A DNA stretch of 12,102 bases from Candidatus Pacearchaeota archaeon CG11_big_fil_rev_8_21_14_0_20_30_13 (lineage in GTDB: Archaea > Nanobdellota > Nanobdellia > Pacearchaeales > GW2011-AR1). The notes beneath the pieces are model-generated. The model was not told where the DNA came from. It did not search any database and saw only the letters and a list, made by a program, of their open reading frames with translations. Below are positions 1-6,821 of this stretch, piece by piece. The stretch covers positions 1 to 12,102 of the forward strand of contig PCVV01000051.1 in assembly GCA_002762735.1 (NCBI GenBank). Reading direction: 5' to 3'. Numbering within the stretch: the stretch's first letter is position 1; each line of letters begins with the position of its first letter. A program made the translations under genes and the position numbers.

Positions 1-1
1 A

Positions 2-586
2 GAGCTTGATAAAATTTTACAAGCAAATCCATATTCTATAAAACTTCATATTAATACAATTAAACTAAGCACATGGTGGGACGATCTTATGAAAGGTGAT
101 CCAGTAGTGTTAAATATAATTCGAAGTGGATTTCCAGTTTTAGATTATGCTGGATTTATAGAACCCTTGAAATTTCTTTTACTTAAGGGAAAAATTAAAG
201 GAACTCCAGAGTCAATTTATCAATGTATTCAGAGAGCACCGGGTCATCTTGCAAGAAGTAAAGCTGCTGAGCTCACTGCAATTGATGGAGTGTATTGGTC
301 AATGGTTGATGCTGCGCATGGAGCATTGATTGCAGCAGGTTATTTTCCACCTTCTCCAGAACATGTAATGGTGGATTTAAAAGAAGCCTTTGTGGATAGA
401 GGGATTTTAAAAATGAAATATGTTGAATGGTATAAAAATATGTATCACCTTCACAAAAAAATAGATCATAGAGAAATTTCTGATTTGAAAGGTGCTGAAA
501 TAGATCTTTGGCAAGAACGAGCAGAGGAATTTTTAAAAGAAATGATTTCAATAATAGAAAAAATTGTTAATTCTAAAAAAAGATAA
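2..586 (+). CDS. C-terminal part of a nucleotidyltransferase/HEPN-like helical protein (5' end outside window)
   Basis: The frame is open from the left edge to a TAA at 584-586, so this is the C-terminal 194 residues of a longer gene; the ATG at 89 is probably internal. It aligns along its length with about residues 236-410 of the 588-aa protein at 4037-5803. Shared blocks are a W-D element followed by IRSGFPVLD (IRDGVPLYD in the paralog), a KGKIKGTPESI block (MGKLKPSPEAI), and a helical segment with AAGYFPPSP (LGGFPPPTS) followed by an EAFVD (KAFLD) helix. In the paralog this region follows a polymerase-beta-type nucleotidyltransferase core, so the missing N-terminus is inferred to hold one. 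The helical part, with MVDAAHGALI, resembles HEPN-type bundles that often accompany such cores, but no canonical R-x4-6-H motif is seen. Unlike its paralog it stops soon after the helical domain. Substrate unknown. The gene is convergent with the next one, 7 nt apart. Confidence 0.75.
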   Translation, partial: ELDKILQANPYSIKLHINTIKLSTWWDDLMKGDPVVLNIIRSGFPVLDYAGFIEPLKFLLLKGKIKGTPESIYQCIQRAPGHLARSKAAELTAIDGVYWSMVDAAHGALIAAGYFPPSPEHVMVDLKEAFVDRGILKMKYVEWYKNMYHLHKKIDHREISDLKGAEIDLWQERAEEFLKEMISIIEKIVNSKKR

Positions 587-593
587 ATAAAAT

Positions 594-1310
594 TTATTCT
601 TCTTCATCTTCAGGAGTTTTTTCTTGAGAATGAACTTCTAAAGGTTTTTTATCTTCTTCTTTTTTAGGAGCATACTCTTCAGAAAGTTGTTTGAATAAAT
701 CGTTATATCCACCAGCAAGAGACTGACCTAAAAGAGAGTAACCTGCAAATTCTTCATAAGCTTTTGTTAGTGTTTCATGGTATGCGAAAAATGCTTGTTC
801 TTGTTTAGTTGGAGTATATTTTTCCTTGGCTTCTTTTGCTTTGAGAGACTTTTCTTGAATGGATCTTCCAATCTTTTCATAGATTAAATCTTCTAATTCT
901 TTAGGAATTTCGATTTTTAATCCAGGAGAAATCTTTTTAACAATTGAACCAAGATCTTTTAATTTTAATCCCCTTTGAGCGTCATGAATCAAATCTAAAG
1001 AGGCTTTTTCAAGTTCATAATTAGAAGTATATTCTGGTTGTGAAATTGTTCCATAATTTTGAGCTTCTTCAACTTTTGTGTTATAAACGTTTTTTCTTAT
1101 TTGTTCTGCTTTACTTCCAGTTAAGAATTGATTAAATGCAAGGCTTCCTGCTTGTGTTCCTTTAGCCCCATAAGGTGTTCCTGGTCCTTTAAGATATTTA
1201 GCTCCATTGTATTCTAAAAGAGATTCTAAATTATTCATTCTATCTTTTCTTAAATTTTCAGCAGCCTTAATTTTTGCTTGTTCTTCTTTGTTAATTATTG
1301 TTTTTGTCAT
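594..1310 (-). CDS. Unrecognised charged, mostly helical protein, 238 aa
   Basis: I do not recognise a family. The protein is predicted soluble, rich in Lys and Glu, with no signal peptide or membrane segment. Residues 1-30 are a charged helix. Residues about 38-60 are richer in Gly, Ala and Pro (GPGTPYGAKG). A mixed-charge helical middle follows, and an acidic low-complexity tail from about residue 212 ends in EDEEE. Coding status is supported by length, by an AT-rich but protein-like codon pattern, and by a clean promoter: GTTTATAAAC lies 21-30 nt upstream of the ATG at 1310, the spacing seen for most genes here, implying a leaderless mRNA. A 10-bp palindrome sits just upstream of the TATA element. 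It is downstream of the ribosomal pair on the same strand but has its own promoter. Confidence 0.8.
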   Translation of the reverse strand: MTKTIINKEEQAKIKAAENLRKDRMNNLESLLEYNGAKYLKGPGTPYGAKGTQAGSLAFNQFLTGSKAEQIRKNVYNTKVEEAQNYGTISQPEYTSNYELEKASLDLIHDAQRGLKLKDLGSIVKKISPGLKIEIPKELEDLIYEKIGRSIQEKSLKAKEAKEKYTPTKQEQAFFAYHETLTKAYEEFAGYSLLGQSLAGGYNDLFKQLSEEYAPKKEEDKKPLEVHSQEKTPEDEEE

Positions 1311-1330
1311 ATAAAATCAACAATTTTAAA

Positions 1331-1340
1331 GTTTATAAAC
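1331..1340 (-). promoter_or_regulatory. TATA element for the 238-aa gene
   Basis: GTTTATAAAC lies 21-30 nt upstream of the ATG at 1310, preceded on the minus strand by a purine-rich AAAGG that could act as a BRE. The spacing predicts transcription starting at or within a few bases of the start codon. Confidence 0.6.
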
Positions 1341-1344
1341 CTTT

Positions 1345-1354
1345 CTACATGTAG
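1345..1354. promoter_or_regulatory. Possible operator: 10-bp perfect palindrome
   Basis: CTACATGTAG is a perfect inverted repeat about 35-44 nt upstream of the ATG at 1310, adjacent to the BRE/TATA side of that promoter. This is where an archaeal transcription factor could block or recruit TBP/TFB. Only the symmetry and position are seen; binding is inferred, and a 10-bp palindrome can occur by chance. Confidence 0.25.
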
Positions 1355-1378
1355 TATCTGAAGAATAGTAACAAAATT

Positions 1379-1930
1379 TTATTCCTTTTTTAAAGAGAGG
1401 TTTTCGTAGTCAGCTCTAATTCTTCCTGGAAGCTTAGACTTAACTTGAACTACTAATTTTCTCGTGAACTGAACAGCCTTTTCATTAGGAAGATGGAAAA
1501 TAAAAAGTTCTTTCCCAGGCTTTAGAATTGCAGCTTTACCAATTGCCTTTCCAAACGCTAACTGCATTCCAGTCTGCATACGATCAGCTCCTGCACCGGT
1601 AAGCATTTTATTTTCTCTTTGTATATGGTGTGGAAAAGGAACAACTTTGAAAGTGTATTGCCCAGCAAGCTCTTCATCTAATTTTTTATTCAAGAATTGT
1701 CTGCAAGCTTCAAGTGCATTATGTCTTATTTGGACTTTTTCAGTCGAAATAATTTTTAAAACGTGAAGAAGTTTTCCATCCCGAATTAAAGATGGTTTTC
1801 CCATTTCAAATTTGACAATTTTTTGAGGAGGAACAGTCTTGATAAAAGATTTTTGTCTTTTTTTAGAAACCCTTGTGTAAGGAGTAACTTTTCTTTTTGA
1901 ATATGCATTTGCTTTTCTAAGTGATGCCAT
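1379..1930 (-). CDS. rpl10e: Large-subunit ribosomal protein uL16 (archaeal L10e)
   Basis: Structural protein of the large ribosomal subunit near the tRNA-binding face. The 183-aa length fits archaeal L10e. Family hallmarks are visible: an N-terminal basic segment with PYTR (17-20), KIVKFEMG (37-44), VQIRHNALEACR (66-77), PFPHHIQRENKM (98-109), the conserved GAGADRMQTGM (112-122) followed by AFGKAIGKAA, and KLPGR near the end. The ATG at 1930 immediately follows the eL33 stop (1931-1933), and no TATA element lies at the usual 21-29 nt position, so the gene is most likely read from the eL33 promoter. No strong ribosome binding site is seen; the nearest GAGG is about 15 nt upstream. The C-terminus has a short lysine/glutamate tail. 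Confidence 0.96.
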   Translation of the reverse strand: MASLRKANAYSKRKVTPYTRVSKKRQKSFIKTVPPQKIVKFEMGKPSLIRDGKLLHVLKIISTEKVQIRHNALEACRQFLNKKLDEELAGQYTFKVVPFPHHIQRENKMLTGAGADRMQTGMQLAFGKAIGKAAILKPGKELFIFHLPNEKAVQFTRKLVVQVKSKLPGRIRADYENLSLKKE

Positions 1931-2191
1931 TTATTTTATTTCAACCTCTGTTGTAACTGCTTGACCAGGTAATCCTTTTTCAAAAATAACTCTTAAAACT
2001 CCCTTTTTTCCATGAGGAGCAGAAATTTTACCTTTGATTATTTTCCCTGCTGGAGATTTCCAAATAACTTCTTTTCCAATCATTTTAGAAGCATTAACTC
2101 TCGAATCTACGTCCTCGGCTTCAATCAAAAAATGCTTTTCATGAACAGTATGTCTGCCCATTCTGAATTGAACTACTTTGCCTTTTACCAT
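1931..2191 (-). CDS. rpl35ae: Large-subunit ribosomal protein eL33 (L35Ae)
   Basis: Small large-subunit ribosomal protein shared by archaea and eukaryotes, 86 aa. Recognisable features are an N-terminal strand (KGKVVQFRMGRHTVHEKHFLIEA), VNASKMIGKEVIWKSP, and the KGKISAPHGKKGVLRVIFEKGLPGQA block typical of L35Ae. The frame extends four codons upstream to a TTG, but ATG at 2191 is preferred. It begins at the conserved MVKGKV, and TTTTTAAAC lies exactly 21-29 nt upstream, the spacing seen across this window. First gene of a two-gene ribosomal unit with uL16, zero spacing. Confidence 0.95.
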   Translation of the reverse strand: MVKGKVVQFRMGRHTVHEKHFLIEAEDVDSRVNASKMIGKEVIWKSPAGKIIKGKISAPHGKKGVLRVIFEKGLPGQAVTTEVEIK

Positions 2192-2211
2192 AATGATTAT
2201 CAATAAAATTA

Positions 2212-2220
2212 GTTTAAAAA
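2212..2220 (-). promoter_or_regulatory. TATA element for eL33-uL16
   Basis: TTTTTAAAC on the minus strand, 21-29 nt upstream of the ATG at 2191. Its position fixes that start over the TTG at 2203 and predicts a leaderless bicistronic mRNA. Confidence 0.55.
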
Positions 2221-2240
2221 ACCTTCGTTCAGGATTTAAT

Positions 2241-2832
2241 TTATTCGTTGATGAATGAAGAATAATAATTTATTAATTCTTCTCCAAGATAATTTATTTC
2301 TTCAGATTGGGCCTTAGGGAAAGTTTTTCTGTCAGAATTAAGAAATCCATCTTTAGTTTTATAAAATTCTTCAACACAATTTTTCCACATTTCTTATCCA
2401 AATTTTATCCATCTTTCAATTATTTTTTTATCTGCAAAATCTTCTTTTTGCCATTTTCTATTAGCCAATTCACTTCCATTGGGATTATCGATCATATTCA
2501 AATAATACGATTTTTCCATCTCTTCTTATTTTTGAGATAAAGATTCCATTAATTTTTTCTAGCGGAAATTTATATTTTTCTTGAACAATATAAACCGGTT
2601 TATTTTTGAAATTCCTATGCTAAATATGGTGTTCTAAAAAATTTTCTTCCATAAATTCATTCAAAGGACCTTTTTTTATCAAGTTTTCTTTTGCTTTATT
2701 CATTACATAAATTTGGGCAATTGCATCAACCCCATAAATTAAAACACTTTTTCCAAGAGCATAATTACCTAGTAAATTCTCTCTTGTCAAATCATTCAAT
2801 CGATTTTTAACTTCACCACTTAATTCTTTCAT
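2241..2832 (-). pseudogene. Decayed unknown gene: two in-frame stops and a frameshift
   Basis: Reading the minus strand from the ATG at 2832 gives 70 residues (MKELSGEVKNRL... ending EHHI), then a TAG at 2620-2622. The same frame continues as protein-like sequence (NKPVYIVQEKYKF, INGIFISKIRRDGKIVLFEYD) to a TAA at 2485-2487. From there the coding signal moves by one base into DNPNGSELANRKWQ and IIERWIKFG, meets a TAA at 2394-2396, and resumes as EMWKNCVEEFYKTKDG through GEELINYYSSFINE to a final TAA at 2241-2243. Joined, the pieces make about 197 residues of consistent composition, so this is inferred to be one broken gene rather than several small ones. TTTATAAAA at 2853-2861 still sits 21-29 nt upstream of the ATG, so transcription may persist. 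I do not recognise the family. The 70-aa first part could in principle still be made. Confidence 0.75.
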
Positions 2833-2852
2833 AATAAAACTAAGTTGGACAA

Positions 2853-2861
2853 TTTTATAAA
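2853..2861 (-). promoter_or_regulatory. Retained TATA element of the decayed gene
   Basis: TTTATAAAA on the minus strand, 21-29 nt upstream of the ATG at 2832. It is intact although the reading frame behind it is broken, which suggests recent inactivation. Confidence 0.5.
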
Positions 2862-2892
2862 TTTTTTTTCTTGTAACTACTAAAGAATTAAT

Positions 2893-3999
2893 CTATCTTT
2901 CTAAAACGTAAATCATTCTCCCGACAATTTGGTTCTCTCTAAATTCTGGAAGTTCATAAATTAATTTATAATCAGTTTTTTTCAAAATTTTTTCTATTTC
3001 TGGATGAATCCTTTTTTTTCCAATTCTAATATTTGGGGAAGTAAAAACAACACGTCCAGAGATTTTTTCTCTAAAATTATTTAAAACATTTACTATCAAA
3101 TCTTCAAACTTTTGTAGTGTCTCTTTTGCTTTATTCTTTGTGGGGATCTTTTTAAGAATCTCCCCCAAATCAGGTTCGGTAGCAATGGCATAAACATAAT
3201 CAATTTGGGTTTTAGTAGAATTTGAATTGATTAATTGATAGTCTTTTTTATCAAATTTGGACCATTCCAGGTTTTGTCTTGCTCCAATTATTGCCTTTTC
3301 ATCTTTATCAATTCCCATAACTTTAATTTTCTGCAAAAGTGCTTCTGAAAGGATAGTCCCTATTCCACAAAAAGGATCCAAAAGAATTTCATCTTCTTTA
3401 ACCTTTGAAAGATTTATCATAATTTTGGCCAAACGGGGAGATATTGCAAGAGATGCTCTTCTAACTGGTTTGTTCATGTCTCTTTCTTCTATAATCTCGT
3501 AATTACAAGTTTGAAAAATTTTTCCAAAATAGAGTTCTTTATTCCCAAAAATAAAATATTCTTCATTAATCAATTTTGAAGAAGGAACATTTGCCCTTTT
3601 ACCTTCCTGCAGTTTTATTTCTCTTGTCAAATGTTTCAAAGTTGCCTTAAGTTTTTCTTTCTTAAATCTCTCCTTCAAATAGTCTCGGATGACTTCTAAA
3701 CTTTTTGAAAAGTTCCAAATAGTGTAATTTAATTTATTTTCAGTTCCAAAATATAATTCTTCTTTGTCTATATTTTTTAGCAACTCTTCTTCTGTTCCAG
3801 AAGCAATAACTTTTCCAATTGAAATAACTCCCCCTAAAAAATCAATTTCATTTTCTTTAATCGGGTTTTCTAAATCAAGGAATAATCCATTTTTTTCTAA
3901 TTCATATTTTAAAATTCTATTTCCGAGCTTTTCAAAATAAGAAAAAACCTCCGCTTTAGAGAGTTCAATATTCCTTCCAAGGATAAACAAGTATTTCAT
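2893..3999 (-). CDS. Trm11/Trm-G10-like SAM-dependent tRNA methyltransferase
   Basis: Likely N2-methylation of a tRNA guanine (G10 in characterised archaeal relatives), 368 aa, cytoplasmic. Residues 1-65 begin FILGRN and resemble the Trm11 N-terminal domain. About 75-165 is inferred to be the THUMP-like RNA-binding region. The Rossmann methyltransferase domain starts with KPVRRASLAISPRLAKIMINL (177-197), then SAM-binding motif I LLDPFCGIGT (206-215) and an acidic residue after the second strand (GIDKDEKA, 229-236). Motif IV, normally [D/N]PP[Y/F] where the target base stacks, reads TEPDLG (274-279) here. Thus the aspartate is Glu, the second proline is Asp and the aromatic is Leu. Relatives with an EPxLG form may exist, so this could be a subfamily trait. 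The TATA-like sequence at the usual spacing (4020-4028, TCTAAAAAC) is weak. Downstream of the nucleotidyltransferase gene on the same strand, 37 nt apart. Confidence 0.85.
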   Translation of the reverse strand: MKYLFILGRNIELSKAEVFSYFEKLGNRILKYELEKNGLFLDLENPIKENEIDFLGGVISIGKVIASGTEEELLKNIDKEELYFGTENKLNYTIWNFSKSLEVIRDYLKERFKKEKLKATLKHLTREIKLQEGKRANVPSSKLINEEYFIFGNKELYFGKIFQTCNYEIIEERDMNKPVRRASLAISPRLAKIMINLSKVKEDEILLDPFCGIGTILSEALLQKIKVMGIDKDEKAIIGARQNLEWSKFDKKDYQLINSNSTKTQIDYVYAIATEPDLGEILKKIPTKNKAKETLQKFEDLIVNVLNNFREKISGRVVFTSPNIRIGKKRIHPEIEKILKKTDYKLIYELPEFRENQIVGRMIYVLER

Positions 4000-4036
4000 A
4001 AAAATAGGATAGAACTTTAGTTTTTAGAAGTTTTGA

Positions 4037-5803
4037 TTAAAACAAAATATCAAATTTCCCATACTCTTTTTTTAGAATTTCAAAGATCTTAGGATCAATT
4101 TCCACTTCGTCTTTTTCTTTTTGCTTTAAAAGTGCTTTTTCAAGTTCCTCAAGAGAAGATTCTTCAACTTTCTCCTCAACTTTTTTAATTAGATTTCCCT
4201 CAAAAATGAATGTTTTTCCATTGGCATTTATAATCTCAATTTTCTTATCTTTTGTTTTCAAAACCATCTTTCCCTTGTTAAGAGCTATCAATTCTTTTCT
4301 TTGTACAAATTCAGTTAAATCTTTAATCAAAATATCAGCATCTTTTCTCACCCTATCAATTTTGTGTGATTCAGATTTTCCCTTTTTGAATTCTTTTTTC
4401 GATTTAACAACATCCTTTAAAATTCTTAAATGTTGATTTGTAAATTTAGATTTTTTGATATACTCTTTTTCAAACTCTTGAATAAGCTTTTCAACTGATT
4501 TATTTCCAAGTATATTTTTCAAAAGTTCAGTTATGTCTCCATAAATTTGATCAATTGTTTTTTGCTGAGCTTTCTCTTCAATTTCCTTTCTTAATTCTTT
4601 TAATCTTTTTAGATAATCTTCAGTTTCAGCCAATAATTGATCAATTTCTTTGCCAGAAACCTCTTTGATTCTTTCATGTTCATAGTCCTTCCAAGTTTTC
4701 ACAATTTTTTCTAAAAAATCAACGTATTTCTTTTCAATCATCTTTGTATCCAAAAATGCTTTTCTGAATGAATTAACTAACTCTTTAGAAGTTGGAGGGG
4801 GAAATCCTCCTAACATTAATATTGCTTGAGCGGGAGTCGTAACTCCCCAAAAAATATTTGTAAAAACATCAGAAAGAAGAGTTTTTTTACTTCTTGAAAT
4901 TACTCCATCTCCCATGCTCATGAACATATCGATAGCCTCTGGACTTGGTTTAAGTTTACCCATTCTAAGAAGAGATTTCCAAGGCATGAAAGTTCCACGA
5001 TCATAAAGAGGAACTCCATCACGAATAAATGTGAACATTACAGGATGTGCATCTTTAACTGCATCCCAAAAATCTGTCAATAAATAAATTTGGGGTTCTA
5101 ATCTATTTTTAACTCCTGCAATTTGTGTTGCTTCTGCAACATATTGATAAATTATTCCCCTAAGTCTTTCAAGAAGTTCACGTCTTGGCATTCTTTTAAC
5201 ATCAGTATCGTTGATAATCACAAAAACATCGACATCACTACTCTTAACGGCATCTCCTCGAATTAAACTTCCACCAATTACATAACTTACAACATATTTT
5301 TCAAATTTCTGCAAAACAAGAGACTTATGTACTTCTGCCACTCTCAATGCTCCAAGGATTCCTTTGTCGTAAAGAGGATAGCTCATAGCAATTGCCCCTG
5401 AAAGTTCAAACTTTTGATCCATGCAAATTTCCCAGATTTCGGAAGGAGTCATAATATGAACCCAAACTTTTTCTTTAGATTTTTGTATTTCTTTTAAAAC
5501 TTCTTGTTTAATTTTTGGAATTTCTTTACTCTTTTCATCAGGAATAATAATCTCAATATGAACATAATCCTTGGAATCTTCAGGAGCCTCTTCTTCTTCA
5601 ATAAATTTAGGGATTGCTTGAGGGGGTAAAATACCAATAGCTAAGATGTACTTAAATTTTTTAGTCAAAAAAACTTTAACTTTTTCTATTTCCTTTTTAG
5701 TTTTATCAAATTTTTTTCTTTCTTCTTCAGGATTTGGGGTTGGAATCTTTGGCTTAGAATAATTTAAATCCATGCCCGGAATAGAGTCGGTATTTTGAGC
5801 CAT
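4037..5803 (-). CDS. Nucleotidyltransferase-domain protein with helical (HEPN-like) and coiled-coil regions, 588 aa
   Basis: The polymerase-beta-type nucleotidyltransferase core is clear: YVIGGSLIRGDAVKSSDVDVF at about residues 174-194, with the Gly-Ser pair at 178-179 and metal-binding aspartates at 190 and 192. A third acidic residue may lie in RLEPQIY (234-240). Residues 1-165 are an unrecognised N-terminal region containing HIEIIIPDE and a short FVH-type strand pattern. Residues about 240-410 are the segment shared with the partial protein at the left edge, including IRDGVPLYDRG and GGFPPPTSKELV, resembling a HEPN-type helical bundle without a visible R-x4-6-H motif. Residues about 410-510 are Lys/Glu-rich helices, probably coiled coil. 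A small strand-rich patch (MVLKTKDKKIEII, FIFEGNLI) and a helical tail end the protein. It may modify an RNA or protein with a nucleotide; substrate unknown. It is larger than the minimal MNT/HEPN toxin-antitoxin proteins and the two functions would be on one chain. TTTATAAAC lies 21-29 nt upstream of the ATG. Confidence 0.82.
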   Translation of the reverse strand: MAQNTDSIPGMDLNYSKPKIPTPNPEEERKKFDKTKKEIEKVKVFLTKKFKYILAIGILPPQAIPKFIEEEEAPEDSKDYVHIEIIIPDEKSKEIPKIKQEVLKEIQKSKEKVWVHIMTPSEIWEICMDQKFELSGAIAMSYPLYDKGILGALRVAEVHKSLVLQKFEKYVVSYVIGGSLIRGDAVKSSDVDVFVIINDTDVKRMPRRELLERLRGIIYQYVAEATQIAGVKNRLEPQIYLLTDFWDAVKDAHPVMFTFIRDGVPLYDRGTFMPWKSLLRMGKLKPSPEAIDMFMSMGDGVISRSKKTLLSDVFTNIFWGVTTPAQAILMLGGFPPPTSKELVNSFRKAFLDTKMIEKKYVDFLEKIVKTWKDYEHERIKEVSGKEIDQLLAETEDYLKRLKELRKEIEEKAQQKTIDQIYGDITELLKNILGNKSVEKLIQEFEKEYIKKSKFTNQHLRILKDVVKSKKEFKKGKSESHKIDRVRKDADILIKDLTEFVQRKELIALNKGKMVLKTKDKKIEIINANGKTFIFEGNLIKKVEEKVEESSLEELEKALLKQKEKDEVEIDPKIFEILKKEYGKFDILF

Positions 5804-5823
5804 ATTCTAAAAACATTTATCTT

Positions 5824-5832
5824 GTTTATAAA
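5824..5832 (-). promoter_or_regulatory. TATA element for the 588-aa nucleotidyltransferase gene
   Basis: TTTATAAAC on the minus strand, 21-29 nt upstream of the ATG at 5803, the same sequence and spacing as at the 238-aa gene. Confidence 0.6.
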
Positions 5833-5854
5833 AGTTTGGTGGGGTACTACTTTT

Positions 5855-6161
5855 TAAGAGTCTTCAAAAATTAATATAATTCCAAGAGCAAACTTTTAAA
5901 TTAAGAAAATTACCAAGGCAATAACTATAAGGTTGATTATTGAACCAACCAAAGCGCCCAATCCGATAACGATTGGACCAATTAAAAAGATGCTGATTGC
6001 CAAGCTCCTCCAAGAATAAACGGAGTAATTAGAGGCATAATTAAATTGTTAACAATCGAATTAACAAATGAAACCGAGGCTAAACCTATTATTAGTCCAA
6101 CTGCAAGTCCAATTATTTTATATTCTTTTAAAAATTCTTTAAATTCAGAGATTAAAATAAT
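5855..6161 (-). pseudogene. mscL: Broken mscL (large-conductance mechanosensitive channel)
   Basis: No long frame exists here, but two minus-strand frames join into an MscL-type protein. The first, from about 6161, reads SEFKEFLKEYKIIGLAVG then LIIGLASVSFVNSIVNNLIM and PLITPFILGGAWQSA, which is the amphipathic N-terminus and first transmembrane helix of MscL. It then hits a TAA at 5982-5984. One base over, the frame continues IFLIGPIVIGLGALVGSIIN and LIVIALVIFLI, the second helix, followed by a TAA at 5896-5898, then KFALGIILIFEDS to a stop at 5855-5857. No ATG, GTG or TTG start precedes the first segment; an ATT at 6159-6161 with a TATA-like TTATTAATT at 6182-6190 may mark a lost start. Lesions: missing start, one-base deletion around 5985-6000, one in-frame stop. 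The reassembled length, about 100 aa, fits the short archaeal MscL proteins. This fills the otherwise empty 5804-6198 interval. Confidence 0.78.
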
Positions 6162-6198
6162 ATTATACTCTAATTGAATTTAATTAATAAATCTTCAT

Positions 6199-6735
6199 TT
6201 AGGAATCTTCAAAAATAATCTTTGATTTTGACAACTTTTTGTAGAACTCTAGTTTTGATGACTTTTCTTTTGATTCAAAAATCATAAGGTCAAGTCCTTC
6301 CCAGAACAAAAACCATCCTGCCGGCTCAAATAAAACAGCTAGAAATATTATAATTGAACTTTGACTTTCTCTTGTAGTAAAAAACGTTGCAAGAATCATA
6401 AAAAAAACTCCAAAGAATGAAAACAAAAAACCTTCCATAAGCACTTTTCTTTTGGCTCTCTTTGAAAGTATAAAATGTTTTTTAAAATAAACTTTTATTC
6501 TTTTTTTTATAATACTCTCCGTCGAAATGTTTCTTTTTTCTTTTGGGACAAAAAATTTCAATTCTATATTATCATCTTTTTTGTCCTTTGTTACTCTATC
6601 CATCTCATTCAGAAGATCTTCAGAAAGAAGTTTTTGTGAATAGGGTCGTGAATCAAAATCTGAGAAAATGTCATCATAATCATCTATGAAAAGACCAACA
6701 TTAGAAAACCCCTTTCTTTTTTCACCTTTATGCAT
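6199..6735 (-). CDS. Conserved-looking membrane protein with two transmembrane helices, 178 aa
   Basis: The N-terminal 95 residues are charged and predicted cytoplasmic, with an acidic FIDDYDDIFSDFDSRPYSQ stretch (16-34) and KKDDNIELKFFVPKEKRN (52-69). A basic segment (IIKKRIKVYFKKHF, SKRAKRK) precedes two hydrophobic helices at about 101-121 (GFLFSFFGVFFMILATFF) and 127-150 (IIIFLAVLFEPAGWFLFWEGL). The C-terminal tail is short and charged. The SDFDxRPYS and EPAGWFLFWEGLD elements look like conserved motifs of an uncharacterised family that I recall from other prokaryotes, but I cannot give a function. TTTAAAAAT lies 21-29 nt upstream of the ATG. It follows the broken mscL on the same strand side, with no sign of cotranscription. 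Confidence 0.8.
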   Translation of the reverse strand: MHKGEKRKGFSNVGLFIDDYDDIFSDFDSRPYSQKLLSEDLLNEMDRVTKDKKDDNIELKFFVPKEKRNISTESIIKKRIKVYFKKHFILSKRAKRKVLMEGFLFSFFGVFFMILATFFTTRESQSSIIIFLAVLFEPAGWFLFWEGLDLMIFESKEKSSKLEFYKKLSKSKIIFEDS

Positions 6736-6755
6736 TAGTTATTAAGGATTCTATA

Positions 6756-6764
6756 ATTTTTAAA
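6756..6764 (-). promoter_or_regulatory. TATA element for the 178-aa membrane protein
   Basis: TTTAAAAAT on the minus strand, 21-29 nt upstream of the ATG at 6735. Confidence 0.4.
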
Positions 6765-6821
6765 TGTTAATAAGTGTCTAAAATTAAAATTTAGGAATAT
6801 GGGGTTATTACATGTCCAAAA

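Noticed and set aside
2192..2203. TTG start extending eL33 by four residues
   Set aside because: The extension (MIII) is not typical of the family, and the TATA element is spaced correctly for the ATG at 2191.
2307..2540. 77-aa plus-strand frame rich in Phe, Ile and Ser
   Set aside because: It is antisense to the decayed minus-strand gene; its composition is what the reverse complement of Lys/Glu-rich coding DNA gives.
5858..6215. Similar IFEDS endings of the broken mscL and the 178-aa protein as evidence of duplication
   Set aside because: The shared stretch is only about 16 imperfect AT-rich bases around two stop codons, and nothing upstream matches; coincidence is adequate.
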